Shown piece after piece: positions 6,818 to 13,396 of a stretch of 15,424 bases of DNA. The notes beneath the pieces were generated by a model. The model was given only the letters and a program-made list of their open reading frames with translations. It searched no databases and had not been told where the DNA came from. A program made the position numbers and the translations under genes. Source of the stretch: DATFQI01 sp035264365 (lineage in GTDB: Bacteria; Actinomycetota; Thermoleophilia; Solirubrobacterales; Solirubrobacteraceae). The stretch is taken from assembly GCA_035264365.1 (NCBI GenBank), contig DATFQI010000151.1, positions 1-15,424 of the forward strand, written 5' to 3'. Each line of letters begins with the position of its first letter. Position 1 is the first letter of the stretch.

Positions 6818-8074
6818 TCAGCGCGGGTTGAGCACGTTCACGTTCAGCCAGCGGTTCAGCGGGCCGGCCGTGATCCCGTGCAGCACGACGGAGACGATCA
6901 CCACGGCGACGGCGGTCCAGGTGATCAGGCGGGCCTCGTCCGCGGCGAGCACGCCGAGCCCGCTGGCCACGGCGACGTAGAACAGCGTCCCGACGCCGCG
7001 CACGCCGAACCAGGCGAGAAAGGCCCGCTCGCCCGGGCGCTGCAGGTGCGAGCCGAGCAGGGCGAGGTTGACGGTCGCCGGCCGCAGCACGAACACGACG
7101 AGCAGCGCCATCCCCCAGCCCGCCCAGCCCGGGACGCCGAGCCCGTCGAGCGTGAGCATCGAGCCGAGCAGCAGGATCACCGCGAGCTCGCCGAACTTCT
7201 CGACGATCTCGGCCCCGTCGTGCACGCGCGCGTTGAGCTCGTGGTCGCGCTCGTAGCGGCGGAACGCGAGGCCGCCGGCGAACACCGCCAGGAACCCGTA
7301 GGTCCCGGCCGTCTCCGCCAGCCCGTAGATCAGCAGCGTGGCCGCGACGCCCACCCAGCCGTCGAGCGCGCCGATCAGCAGCTCGCGGTCGCGCAGGCGC
7401 ACGATCAGCGCGGCGATCGCGTAGCCGAGCGCCGCGCCCAGCGCCACACCGCCCACTACGGCGTAGACGACGTCGAGCGCGAACCACGATGCAATCGAGT
7501 CATCGGCCGCGACCGCGATCCCGAGCAGGACGAACGGGAAAGCGAGCCCGTCGTTGAAGCCCGCCTCCGCGCTGACGCCGAAGTGCGGCTCGTGCTCCTC
7601 GTCCTCCTCGCCCGGCGGGCCGACGCCGATGTCGCCCGCGAGCACCGGGTCGGTCGGCGCCAGCGCGGCGCCGAGCACGATCGCGGCCCCGGCCGACAGC
7701 CCCATGACGCCGGCGCCGAACAGCGCCGCGAGCGCGATGAACACCGGCATGCCGATCACGAGCAGCCGCGTGACCGTGCTCCACTCGCGCCATCGCAGCC
7801 GCCGCTCGACCTTCAGGCCGGTCGAGAACAGCGCGATCACCACCGCGAGCTCCGTGACGTGCTCGAGCAGCCCGGCGTCGCGCACCGGGTCGAGCCAGCG
7901 GACGTCGAACGCCGACAGCCCGACGGCGCCCACCACGCCGAGCGCGAGGTAGATCAGGGACGCCGAGAAGGCGCGCTCGTGCTCGTGCGAGAGCGCGCCG
8001 ACGGCGGCGAAGACGGCCAGGCCGAGGAACGCGAGGCCGACCGTCCAGGGGTCGGCGAGCGAGAGACCGGGCAG
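6818..8074 (-). CDS. CPA1-type cation/proton antiporter, start codon abnormal
   Basis: This is a polytopic membrane protein of the sodium/proton exchanger (NhaP/CPA1) fold, exchanging Na+ or K+ for H+. Counting from the codon after the TAG, key motifs are APTDPVLAGDIG (TDP at about 141-143) and SAEAGFNDGLAFP (Asn174-Asp175, the ND pair of CPA1 exchangers), then about a dozen hydrophobic helices and WFGVRGVGTLFYVAVA near the end. The first ordinary start, GTG at 7936, would cut helix 2 in half and delete helix 1. The upstream 46 codons (7937-8074) encode a family-like N-terminus, DPWTVGLAFLGLAVFAAVGAL then a second helix, but begin at CTG directly after an in-frame TAG (8077-8075). I annotate the CTG start (418 aa) as best fitting the protein. 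Alternatives are GTG 7936, a nonsense-broken gene, readthrough, or a sequencing error. Confidence 0.85.
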   Translation of the reverse strand: MPGLSLADPWTVGLAFLGLAVFAAVGALSHEHERAFSASLIYLALGVVGAVGLSAFDVRWLDPVRDAGLLEHVTELAVVIALFSTGLKVERRLRWREWSTVTRLLVIGMPVFIALAALFGAGVMGLSAGAAIVLGAALAPTDPVLAGDIGVGPPGEEDEEHEPHFGVSAEAGFNDGLAFPFVLLGIAVAADDSIASWFALDVVYAVVGGVALGAALGYAIAALIVRLRDRELLIGALDGWVGVAATLLIYGLAETAGTYGFLAVFAGGLAFRRYERDHELNARVHDGAEIVEKFGELAVILLLGSMLTLDGLGVPGWAGWGMALLVVFVLRPATVNLALLGSHLQRPGERAFLAWFGVRGVGTLFYVAVASGLGVLAADEARLITWTAVAVVIVSVVLHGITAGPLNRWLNVNVLNPR

Positions 8075-8278
8075 CTACTCGGCGGGATCGCCCGGCACCG
8101 ACGGGCCGTCCGGCTGGGGCGGCAGCGGGTCGTCGGGCGGCGGGGAATCGGGGCCGGTCGGGGGCTCGGGCGTCTCGCGCGAGGGGGTGGGGTCCGCGGG
8201 CACCGTCGGGGTCTCGGGGACGACGGGCTGCGCAGGCTCCGCGGGCTGGGGGATCTCCATCGTGGTCGGGGTCCGCAT
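8075..8278 (-). CDS. Proline-rich 67-aa ORF, possibly the N-terminal leader of the antiporter
   Basis: The 67 residues are almost entirely Pro, Glu/Asp, Thr and Ser (for example PDSPPPDDPLPPQPDGPS), so the product would be acidic and disordered with no membrane segment. Third codon positions are nearly all G or C, as in real genes here. It starts 9 nt after the sigma factor stop, with AGGG about 8 nt upstream of its ATG, suggesting co-translation in the same operon. Its TAG stop is in the same frame as, and directly adjacent to, the antiporter's family-like N-terminus. It may be a small protein translated just before the antiporter, or the antiporter's cytoplasmic N-terminal tail cut off by a nonsense codon. 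No function was recognised. Confidence 0.5.
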   Translation of the reverse strand: MRTPTTMEIPQPAEPAQPVVPETPTVPADPTPSRETPEPPTGPDSPPPDDPLPPQPDGPSVPGDPAE

Positions 8279-8287
8279 AGCTGGGCC

Positions 8288-9064
8288 CTACCCGTGACCG
8301 TAGGTGTACAGACGCTCGAGTGAGGACCGCAGGATCCGCGACACGTGCATCTGCGAGCAGCCCACGCGGGCGGCGATCTCCGACTGCAGCATGTCCTCCT
8401 CGAAGCGCAGCCGCAGGATCTCGCGGGCGCGGTCATCGAGGATCGACGTCAGCTGCTCGAGCGTCGCGCCGGCCTCCACGCGCTCGTACTCGGGGTCGGC
8501 GGCGCCGATCAGGTCGCCGGCGCTGGCGGAGCCGCCCTCCTCCTCGTGCACGGGCGCGTCGAGCGAGCGCAGGGAGCGGCCGTCGGAGGCCTGCAGCGCC
8601 TCCATGACCTCCTCGGGCGCACGCCCGACCCGCTCGGCGAGGTCGCGCACGGTGGGGGAGCGGCCGAGCTCGAGCCACAGCTCGTCGCGGGCCTCCTCGA
8701 CCGCGAGGCAGAGCTCTTGGACGTCGCGCGCGGGGCGCACGTCCCAGGTGGAGTCGCGGAAGTAGCGGCGCAGCTCGCCGAGGATCGTGGGCACCGCGTA
8801 GCTCGAGAACGCGAGCCCCCGCTCGGGATCCCAGCGGTCGACCGCCTTCACGAGCCCGATCGAGGCGACCTGGATCAGGTCGTCCAGCGGCTCGGAGGCG
8901 CGGCGGTAGCGCAGCGCGAGGCTGCGGGCGAGCGGCATGTAGCGCTCGATCAGCTCCCGGCGGGCCTCGGTCTCGCCGGCCTGTTGGCGGAGTGCGAGGC
9001 GATGGTCCTGGCGCTGGCGGCGCGCACGGTCGGGCGTGCGGCCTCGGGTCTGGGTCGACGACAC
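8288..9064 (-). CDS. RNA polymerase sigma factor, SigB/SigF/SigG type
   Basis: This is a 258-aa sigma-70 group 3 factor directing RNA polymerase to general-stress or developmental promoters. Region 2 spans about 39-108, with DLIQVASIGLVKAVDRWDP (62-80), FSSYAVPTILGELRRYFRD (86-104) and the family-typical VRPAR that follows. Region 3 is about 115-170, with ELGRSPTVRDLAERVG. Region 4 is about 203-254, with helix-turn-helix QSEIAARVGCSQMHVSRILR (227-246). The start is GTG 9064, preceded by GGGTAC at 9081-9076 but no Shine-Dalgarno. It sits in a minus-strand gene run after an RsbW-like kinase and a PGPGW membrane protein and before the antiporter, which fits control by partner switching. Which of the two nearby HATPases binds it is unknown. 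Orthology to sigF or sigB specifically is not claimed. Confidence 0.94.
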   Translation of the reverse strand: MSSTQTRGRTPDRARRQRQDHRLALRQQAGETEARRELIERYMPLARSLALRYRRASEPLDDLIQVASIGLVKAVDRWDPERGLAFSSYAVPTILGELRRYFRDSTWDVRPARDVQELCLAVEEARDELWLELGRSPTVRDLAERVGRAPEEVMEALQASDGRSLRSLDAPVHEEEGGSASAGDLIGAADPEYERVEAGATLEQLTSILDDRAREILRLRFEEDMLQSEIAARVGCSQMHVSRILRSSLERLYTYGHG

Positions 9065-9072
9065 TGCTCAAC

Positions 9073-9081
9073 GGCGTACCC
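9073..9081 (-). promoter_or_regulatory. GGGTAC box upstream of the sigma factor
   Basis: On the minus strand GGGTAC is followed by GCC, and its T lies 14 nt before the GTG start. The sixth base of the TANNNT window is C, so it is an imperfect -10. The same hexamer at the same distance precedes three other genes in this window. Confidence 0.35.
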
Positions 9082-9087
9082 GGTGCG

Positions 9088-9100
9088 CGTGAGAATCACG
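9088..9100. promoter_or_regulatory. Short palindrome upstream of the sigma factor
   Basis: CGTGA-GAA-TCACG is a perfect 5+3+5 inverted repeat in the 68-nt gap before the sigma factor, just upstream of its GGGTAC box. The position suits an operator, but a 10-bp palindrome can occur by chance. Confidence 0.25.
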
Positions 9101-9132
9101 GTTGCCGCGTCAGGAGCGCGACAGCAGGACCC

Positions 9133-9534
9133 TCAAACGGGCACGTAGGGGATGTCCCAGACGAGCGCTGCCGCGAGCGCCGCCGCGGCCGCGCAGGCGA
9201 CCGCCAGGCCGCTGAGGATCTTCTGCGTCCGCGTCGCCTGCGCGGCTTTGCGCTTGGCCTCCTCGCCCTTGACGAGCGCCCGCTCGAGCAGGTGCTCGGC
9301 CCAGGCGAACTCGAGCGAGAGGATGGCCAGGCCGATCGGGATCACGACGAACGCCGGTCCCGGGAGCGCGAGCATCGCGATCCCGGCGCCCAGGACGACC
9401 AGGCCGACCGCGACGAACATGAGGCGGTACAGGCGGCCCCGCTGCTTGTGCTCGGCTTGGCGCGCGCGCAGCTTGCGGACGAGCGCCGGCTCGGCGGGGC
9501 GCTCAGGCTGGTCGCGCTCGGGGGCGGCGCTCAT
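9133..9534 (-). CDS. PGPGW (TIGR02611-like) transmembrane protein
   Basis: This 133-aa protein has a charged N-terminal ~35 residues and helices at about 36-56, 60-75 and 106-125. Between them lies the family signature region LPGPAFVVIPIGLAILSLEFAW, which matches the PGPGW/TIGR02611 actinobacterial membrane family. The function of that family is not known. The ATG at 9534 was chosen over an upstream in-frame start at 9768 because the extra residues read as shadow sequence of the HATPase gene. It overlaps the 3' end of that gene by 32 nt, so the two are probably translationally coupled. It lies between a predicted anti-sigma kinase and its likely sigma factor, so it could link the switch to membrane state; that is inference. 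Confidence 0.88.
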   Translation of the reverse strand: MSAAPERDQPERPAEPALVRKLRARQAEHKQRGRLYRLMFVAVGLVVLGAGIAMLALPGPAFVVIPIGLAILSLEFAWAEHLLERALVKGEEAKRKAAQATRTQKILSGLAVACAAAAALAAALVWDIPYVPV

Positions 9535-9934
9535 CCCCGAACGGTAGCCGGTCGCGCTGGACCTCGAACCAGACGCTGAAGCGGCCCTCGCGCTGGACGC
9601 CCCAGCGATCCGACAGCCGGTCGAGCAGCACGAGTCCGTAGCCGCCCGGCGAGCCGTTGGACGGTGGTCGCGGCGTATGCACGTCGAAGCCCGCACCCGG
9701 ATCGGACATGCGGACCCGGACTCTGTCGTCCTCGACGTTCGCCTCGATCGACAGCTCGTCGTCGTCACCGCAGCCCGAATGGCGCACGCTGTTGGTGGCG
9801 AGCTCGGACACGATCAGCTCGACGTCGTCGAGCCGGCGGCGCGGCAGCGCGTCCCCGATCTCCTCGCGCACGGCGCGGCGCGCGCAGCGCGCGGCCGTCA
9901 CGCCTCCACTGAAGTGCCGGGTGGCCATCTCCAC
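9503..9934 (-). CDS. RsbW/SpoIIAB-like HATPase, anti-sigma kinase
   Basis: This is a 143-aa single-domain GHKL ATPase of the anti-sigma-factor kinase type. The N-box is SELATNSVRH (Glu44, Asn48), the G1 box DPGAGF (78-83) and the G2 box GGYGLVLLDRLSDRWG (97-112). It ends with FSVWFEVQ followed by an Arg/Pro-rich tail. The G2 region and the WG...VWFE ending closely resemble those of the STAS-HATPase fusion 4 kb away, suggesting paralogues. Such proteins bind and inhibit a SigB/F-type sigma factor and phosphorylate a STAS antagonist. Many actinobacteria have numerous RsbW-like proteins with unknown targets, so pairing with the nearby sigma factor rests on the shared gene run. GTG 9934 and ATG 9928 are both possible starts; neither has a well-spaced ribosome binding site. 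Confidence 0.9.
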   Translation of the reverse strand: MEMATRHFSGGVTAARCARRAVREEIGDALPRRRLDDVELIVSELATNSVRHSGCGDDDELSIEANVEDDRVRVRMSDPGAGFDVHTPRPPSNGSPGGYGLVLLDRLSDRWGVQREGRFSVWFEVQRDRLPFGDERRPRARPA

Positions 9935-10025
9935 CGGTCTGCCCGGACCTGCGGCTCGTGAACCTGTGGTGGGTCACCGACTTGACGCCCTGCAAAGAAA
10001 CGCCCATTGGGTACGTTGCGAGGGC
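9935..10025. other. Divergent promoter region between the HATPase and LigD polymerase genes
   Basis: These 91 nt must carry promoters for the minus-strand stress gene run and for the LigD-type polymerase. A GGGTAC box for the polymerase is listed separately. TTGACG at 9982-9987 looks like a -35, but it is 24 nt from TACGTT and so poorly spaced. No clear promoter was found for the minus strand. Confidence 0.5.
10009..10017 (+). promoter_or_regulatory. GGGTACGTT, candidate leaderless -10 of the LigD polymerase
   Basis: TACGTT fits TANNNT and ends 8 nt before the ATG at 10026, preceded by GGG. This geometry predicts a transcript starting at or beside the ATG. GAGGG at 10020-10024 is purine-rich but only 1 nt from the ATG, too close for a normal ribosome binding site. 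Confidence 0.45.
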
Positions 10026-10940
10026 ATGCCGCAGCCGAAACGGGTCGAGGTCCACGTCCAGGGGCGGACGCTCTCGCTCTCGAACCTCGACAAGGTCCTC
10101 TATCCGGTCGCCGGGTTCACGAAGGGCCACGTGATCGACTACTACACGCGGGTCGCGCCCGCGGTGCTGCCGCACCTCGAGGGCCGCGCGCTCACGCTCA
10201 AGCGCTATCCCAATGGCGTCGAGGGGCAGTTCTTCTACGAGAAGAACGCGCCGAGCCACCGTCCGGAGTGGGTCAGGACGGCCAGGGTGCCGATCCGCAC
10301 GGACGGGCGCACGATCGACTTCGTGGTCGCCGACGACCTGCCGACGCTGGTGTGGCTGGCCAACCTCGCCGACCTCGAGCTGCACACCTCGCTGGCGAGG
10401 GCGGCCGACCCCAAGGCCCCGACGATCCTCGCGTTCGACCTCGACCCTGGCCCGCCGGCCACGATCGTCGAGTGCGCGCGCGTGGCGCTGCGCCTGCGCG
10501 CGGTGTTCGCGCACTTCGGGCTGGAAGGCTTTCCCAAGACGTCGGGCTCGAAGGGCATGCAGGTCTACGTCCCGCTCAACGTGCCGACCACGTACGCGCA
10601 GACCAAGCGCTTCTCGCAGGCGATCGCGCAGCTGCTGGAGCGGCGCCATCCCGAGCTGGTCGTCTCGGAGATGCGCAAGGACCTGCGCCCGGGCAAGGTG
10701 TTCGTCGACTGGAGCCAGAACGACGAGCACAAGACCACGGTCGCCGTCTACTCGCTGCGCGCCAAGGACCACCCCACGGTGTCGACCCCGCTGCGCTGGG
10801 AGGAGGTCGAGGCGGTCACGGAGTCCGAGGACCCGGACGAGCTCGTGTTCACGTCCGCCGACGTGCTCGAGCGCGTCGCCGAGCACGGCGACCTGTTCGC
10901 GCCGGTGGAGCGGCTCGAGCAGGAGCTGCCGGCCCTCTGA
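10026..10940 (+). CDS. ligD: Stand-alone LigD-type primase-polymerase (NHEJ polymerase)
   Basis: This 304-aa protein matches the polymerase domain of LigD, an archaeo-eukaryotic primase-fold enzyme that fills gaps and adds nucleotides during end joining. Motifs include SNLDKVLYP (19-27), KRYPNGVEGQFFYEKN (59-74), LELHT with His120, the metal-binding pair Asp138/Asp140 in AFDLDPG, SGSKGMQVYVPL (173-184) and third carboxylate Asp228 in VFVDWSQND. The protein begins and ends with this domain: no nuclease or ATP-ligase domain is fused, unlike multidomain LigD. Stand-alone LigD-like polymerases are known in actinobacteria. The frame is open from 9657, but that extension is antisense to the HATPase gene. 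Ku, on the same strand about 5.2 kb upstream, is the likely functional partner; the ligase must lie elsewhere. Confidence 0.94.
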   Translation: MPQPKRVEVHVQGRTLSLSNLDKVLYPVAGFTKGHVIDYYTRVAPAVLPHLEGRALTLKRYPNGVEGQFFYEKNAPSHRPEWVRTARVPIRTDGRTIDFVVADDLPTLVWLANLADLELHTSLARAADPKAPTILAFDLDPGPPATIVECARVALRLRAVFAHFGLEGFPKTSGSKGMQVYVPLNVPTTYAQTKRFSQAIAQLLERRHPELVVSEMRKDLRPGKVFVDWSQNDEHKTTVAVYSLRAKDHPTVSTPLRWEEVEAVTESEDPDELVFTSADVLERVAEHGDLFAPVERLEQELPAL

Positions 10941-10983
10941 AGCGCCTGCTGCGGGTCGTTCACTGACCGCGAGCGGCCGGCGA

Positions 10984-11010
10984 GTTTGCCAGGGGCGCCA
11001 ACTCGGGAAA
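10984..11010 (+). promoter_or_regulatory. Possible SigF-type promoter, GTTT-N17-GGGAAA
   Basis: GTTT at 10984-10987 and GGGAAA at 11005-11010 are separated by 17 nt. The known actinobacterial SigF consensus is about GTTT-N14..17-GGGTAT, so the -35 core and spacing fit and the -10 matches 4 of 6. It would give a ~150-nt leader before the ATG at 11167. A SigB/F-type sigma factor is encoded 2 kb away. One short, imperfect match is weak evidence. Confidence 0.3.
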
Positions 11011-11153
11011 GCCGTGGCTTCGAGGGCAACGATGGCGAGGTTCCCACGGAACAGCGCCACGCTCCCGCCGGGCCGACGCCCCGCCCGGCGCGGACCGCGG
11101 CCCCCGAAGACCTCTGGCGCCCGCCTCCCGGCGGCGCGCCCCCGATCAATCAG

Positions 11154-11159
11154 AAGGAG
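11154..11159 (+). promoter_or_regulatory. Strong ribosome binding site of the 99-aa membrane protein
   Basis: AAGGAG lies 7 nt before the ATG at 11167. It fixes the start even though the same frame is open for almost 1 kb upstream. Confidence 0.8.
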
Positions 11160-11166
11160 CGACCAC

Positions 11167-11466
11167 ATGGCCGCATCATCCGCAGCGCCCACGCGCACCA
11201 ACGACCGCGATCACGAGCGGCGCCCCGCGTCCGTCCAGAAGAGCACGGAGACCAAGTCGGCGCTCAAGACCACCGAGCTGATCGCCTACGTCGCCGCCGT
11301 CGCGGGCGTGCTCATCGCCGCCCTGATCGTCGACCAGGCCGACGCCGGCGGCCTCGGCGCCAAGCAGGCGTGGCTGTACGTGACCATCCTCACCGTTGGC
11401 TACATGGTCAGTCGTGGCCTGGCCAAGTCCGGCAGCCGCGACCCCTACCGGGACGACAACCGCTGA
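11167..11466 (+). CDS. Small two-helix membrane protein, 99 aa, unrecognised
   Basis: The N-terminal ~35 residues are polar and charged (RTNDRDHERRPASVQKSTETKS in register, split by short polar runs). They are followed by a hydrophobic helix, ELIAYVAAVAGVLIAALIV (about 38-56), a Gly-rich turn, a second helix AWLYVTILTVGYMVSRGLA (about 68-86) and a charged tail, KSGSRDPYRDDNR. No domain of known function was recognised. The strong ribosome binding site and the near-perfect downstream hairpin mark it as a self-contained transcription unit. It could be a stress-type small membrane protein, given the possible SigF promoter, but that is a guess. Other reading frames here are shadows. Confidence 0.82.
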   Translation: MAASSAAPTRTNDRDHERRPASVQKSTETKSALKTTELIAYVAAVAGVLIAALIVDQADAGGLGAKQAWLYVTILTVGYMVSRGLAKSGSRDPYRDDNR

Positions 11467-11486
11467 CCACGGAAGGTCGACGCCGC

Positions 11487-11534
11487 TCGGCCCGCGCCCA
11501 CCGGCGCGGGCCGACGCGGGCCGGCGCGCCCGCG
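11487..11534 (+). terminator. Double GC-rich hairpin after the small membrane protein
   Basis: A perfect 12-bp stem (11487-11498 with 11503-11514, loop CACC) starts 20 nt after the stop at 11466. A second perfect 7-bp stem follows directly (11515-11521 with 11528-11534, loop CGGCGC). There is no T-run, as is common in high-GC actinobacteria. This is the strongest terminator candidate in the window; it also insulates the patatin promoter at 11545. Confidence 0.7.
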
Positions 11535-11544
11535 GCGTGACGGC

Positions 11545-11553
11545 GGGTACTTT
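11545..11553 (+). promoter_or_regulatory. GGGTACTTT, candidate leaderless -10 of the patatin gene
   Basis: TACTTT matches TANNNT and ends 7 nt before the GTG at 11561, so transcription would begin at the G of the start codon. No ribosome binding site is present. The box follows directly after the upstream hairpins. Confidence 0.5.
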
Positions 11554-11560
11554 TGAGCCT

Positions 11561-12394
11561 GTGCGATGCGCGTTCGTCCTGGGCGGCGGCGGGGGTCCGC
11601 TCGGCGCCCACGAGGTCGGCATGCTGGGTGCGCTCGCCGACCGCGGGATCGTGCCCGACCTGGTCCTCGGGACCTCCGTCGGCGCCATCAACGGCGCCGC
11701 CTTCGCGGCCGACCCGTCCGTCGAGGGCGTCGAGCGGCTGGCCGCCATGTGGACCTCGATGCAGGACGGGGACGTGTTCTCCGGCTCGCTGCTCGGCCGC
11801 GTGGCCACGCTCGCGCGCACGCGCACGCACCTCCACGACAGCGCGCCGCTGCGCGCCCTGCTGACCGCCGGCCTCGGCGGCGCAAGGATCGAGGACCTCG
11901 CGGTCCCGTTCCAGTGCGTCGCGGCGAGCATCGAGCAGGCCGGCGAGCACTGGTTCACCGACGGCCCGGTCGTCGACGCGGTCGTCGCCTCGGCCTCCGT
12001 GCCCGGCCTGCTGCCGCCCGCCGAGATCGGCGGGGAGCACTTCGTCGACGGCGGGATCGTCAACTCGATCCCGGTCAACCGCGCGGTGGAGCTCGGGGCC
12101 ACGAGGATCTTCGTGCTGCACGTCGGCCGGCTGGACCGGCCGCTGGAGCCGCCGCGCTGGCCGTGGCAGGTGGGGCTGGTGGCGTTCGAGATCGCCCGCC
12201 GCCATCGCGTGATCGGCGACCTCGCGGCACTCCCGGAGGGCATCGAGGCGCACGTGCTGCCGACGGGCGCGCCGGACCCGCCCCGCTACAGCGATCTCTC
12301 GCAGCTGCGCTACCGGGACGCGTCGCGGGTGAGCGAGCGGATCGCCGGCGCGCGTGCGGCCACGGCGCGCCGCCTCGAGGAGCTCGGGCTGTGA
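11561..12394 (+). CDS. Patatin-like phospholipase (RssA family)
   Basis: This 277-aa protein is a predicted lipid acyl hydrolase with a Ser-Asp dyad. The oxyanion-hole glycine loop GGGGGPLGAHEVG (8-20) follows the first strand. The nucleophile elbow GTSVGAING carries Ser39, and the dyad aspartate is Asp163 in FVDGGIVNS. Length suits the bacterial single-domain RssA/YchK group. The GTG start at 11561 places the first beta strand (CAFVLGG) right at the N-terminus, as usual; the frame stays open upstream but shows no homology there. The gene ends in a GTGA overlap with the acyltransferase, so the two products are probably made together. Substrate (phospholipid or other acyl ester) is not determinable. 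Confidence 0.92.
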   Translation: MRCAFVLGGGGGPLGAHEVGMLGALADRGIVPDLVLGTSVGAINGAAFAADPSVEGVERLAAMWTSMQDGDVFSGSLLGRVATLARTRTHLHDSAPLRALLTAGLGGARIEDLAVPFQCVAASIEQAGEHWFTDGPVVDAVVASASVPGLLPPAEIGGEHFVDGGIVNSIPVNRAVELGATRIFVLHVGRLDRPLEPPRWPWQVGLVAFEIARRHRVIGDLAALPEGIEAHVLPTGAPDPPRYSDLSQLRYRDASRVSERIAGARAATARRLEELGL

Positions 12395-13395
12395 GGACGC
12401 CGCCGCTGCTCGTGCGCCGGCTGATCGTGGCCCCGCTCGTCTTCGTGCTGGAGCTGGCCTTCGTGGTGGCCTCCCCGCTCCTCGCGCTGCTGGCGGCACT
12501 GCTCGCGCTGTTCGTGGGCAGCCGTGGCCTGCGGCTGCTGGCGATCGCCGTCTCCTACGCCGCCCGGCACGCCGCCGGCCTGCTCGCCTGCCTCGCCTTG
12601 TGGGTCGCGAGCGGATTCGGCGCGCGCAGCCGCTCGGCGCGCTTCCAGCGCGCCTACTACGACCTGCTGCGCTGGTTCGTGGGCGGGGTCTACCGCTCGA
12701 TCGTGCGCTGGGCACGCGTCGAGGTCCGGATCGACGGCACCGACGAGGCGCTGTCCGCGCTCTCCGAGGCCGCGGAGCCGGCGATCGTGCTCAGCCGCCA
12801 CGCCGGCGAGGGCGACTCCCTGCTCGTGCTGCACGAGCTGCTGTGCCGGCACCGGCGCCGCCCGCGGCTGGTGCTCCACGAGGCGCTGCGGCTCGACCCG
12901 CTGATCGACGTTCTCGGCCACCGGCTGCCGAACCGCTTCGTCGACCCGCGCGGCGGCGACACGGAGGTGGAGATCGCGGCGATGACCGAGGGCGCCGGCT
13001 CCGGCGAAGCCGTGCTCATCTTCCCCGAGGGCGGCAACCTCACGCCGGCGCGCCGGCAGCGCGCGATCGAGCGGCTGGAGGAGGCCGGCCACGCGCAGCA
13101 GGCGGCGTGGGCGCGCGCGATGCGGCACGTCCTGCCGCCGCGTCCGGGCGGGACGCTGGCCTCCATGCAAGCGGCCCCGCACGCCCGCGTGTTCGTCCTC
13201 GGCCACGTCGGCGTCCCGGTCGGCATGGGGGAGATGTGGCGGCGACTGCCCGCCCGCCAGACGATCGTGCTGCGCGTCTGGATCGCCGAGGGCGAGCCGG
13301 AGGACCACGTCGAGCGCATCGACTGGCTCTTCGGCGTCTGGCGCGAGCTCGACGACTGGGTCGAGGCGCGGGCGGGTGGGATGGTGGGCGGGTGA
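12391..13395 (+). CDS. PlsC-like glycerolipid acyltransferase
   Basis: This 334-aa membrane protein has hydrophobic N-terminal segments (about 10-43 and 48-75) followed by an acyltransferase domain. Motif I is SRHAGEGDSL with His137 and Asp142, the HX4D catalytic pair. Motif III is FPEGG (211-215). These are hallmarks of the PlsC/LPLAT superfamily, which transfers acyl groups to lysophospholipids or related acceptors. The domain is somewhat divergent: the usual NHxxxxD is SRHAGEGD. The GTG start at 12391 shares GTGA with the patatin stop, indicating translational coupling. A hydrolase and an acyltransferase made together suggest acyl-chain remodelling of membrane lipids; this is inference from context. 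Confidence 0.9.
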   Translation: MRTPPLLVRRLIVAPLVFVLELAFVVASPLLALLAALLALFVGSRGLRLLAIAVSYAARHAAGLLACLALWVASGFGARSRSARFQRAYYDLLRWFVGGVYRSIVRWARVEVRIDGTDEALSALSEAAEPAIVLSRHAGEGDSLLVLHELLCRHRRRPRLVLHEALRLDPLIDVLGHRLPNRFVDPRGGDTEVEIAAMTEGAGSGEAVLIFPEGGNLTPARRQRAIERLEEAGHAQQAAWARAMRHVLPPRPGGTLASMQAAPHARVFVLGHVGVPVGMGEMWRRLPARQTIVLRVWIAEGEPEDHVERIDWLFGVWRELDDWVEARAGGMVGG

Positions 13396-13396
13396 G

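Larger units (their letters stand above)
10941..11166. other. Intergenic region upstream of the small membrane protein
   Basis: The 226 nt hold no convincing gene. GAGTT (10983-10987) and AACTC (11000-11004) could pair imperfectly, and AAGCC-GT-GGCTT is a small palindrome just downstream. A possible SigF-type promoter is listed separately. The long leader would suit regulation of the small membrane protein that follows, but no known riboswitch was recognised. Confidence 0.5.

Noticed and set aside
9535..9768. N-terminal extension of the PGPGW protein
   Set aside because: The added residues are an out-of-frame reading of the HATPase gene; the ATG at 9534 fits the family.
9960..10017. Classical -35/-10 promoter with TTGACG for the LigD polymerase
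   Set aside because: The gap from TTGACG to TACGTT is 24 nt, well outside the usual 16-19 nt.
9765..11201. 478-codon minus-strand frame opposite the LigD polymerase
   Set aside because: Antisense shadow of the polymerase gene, without recognisable domains.
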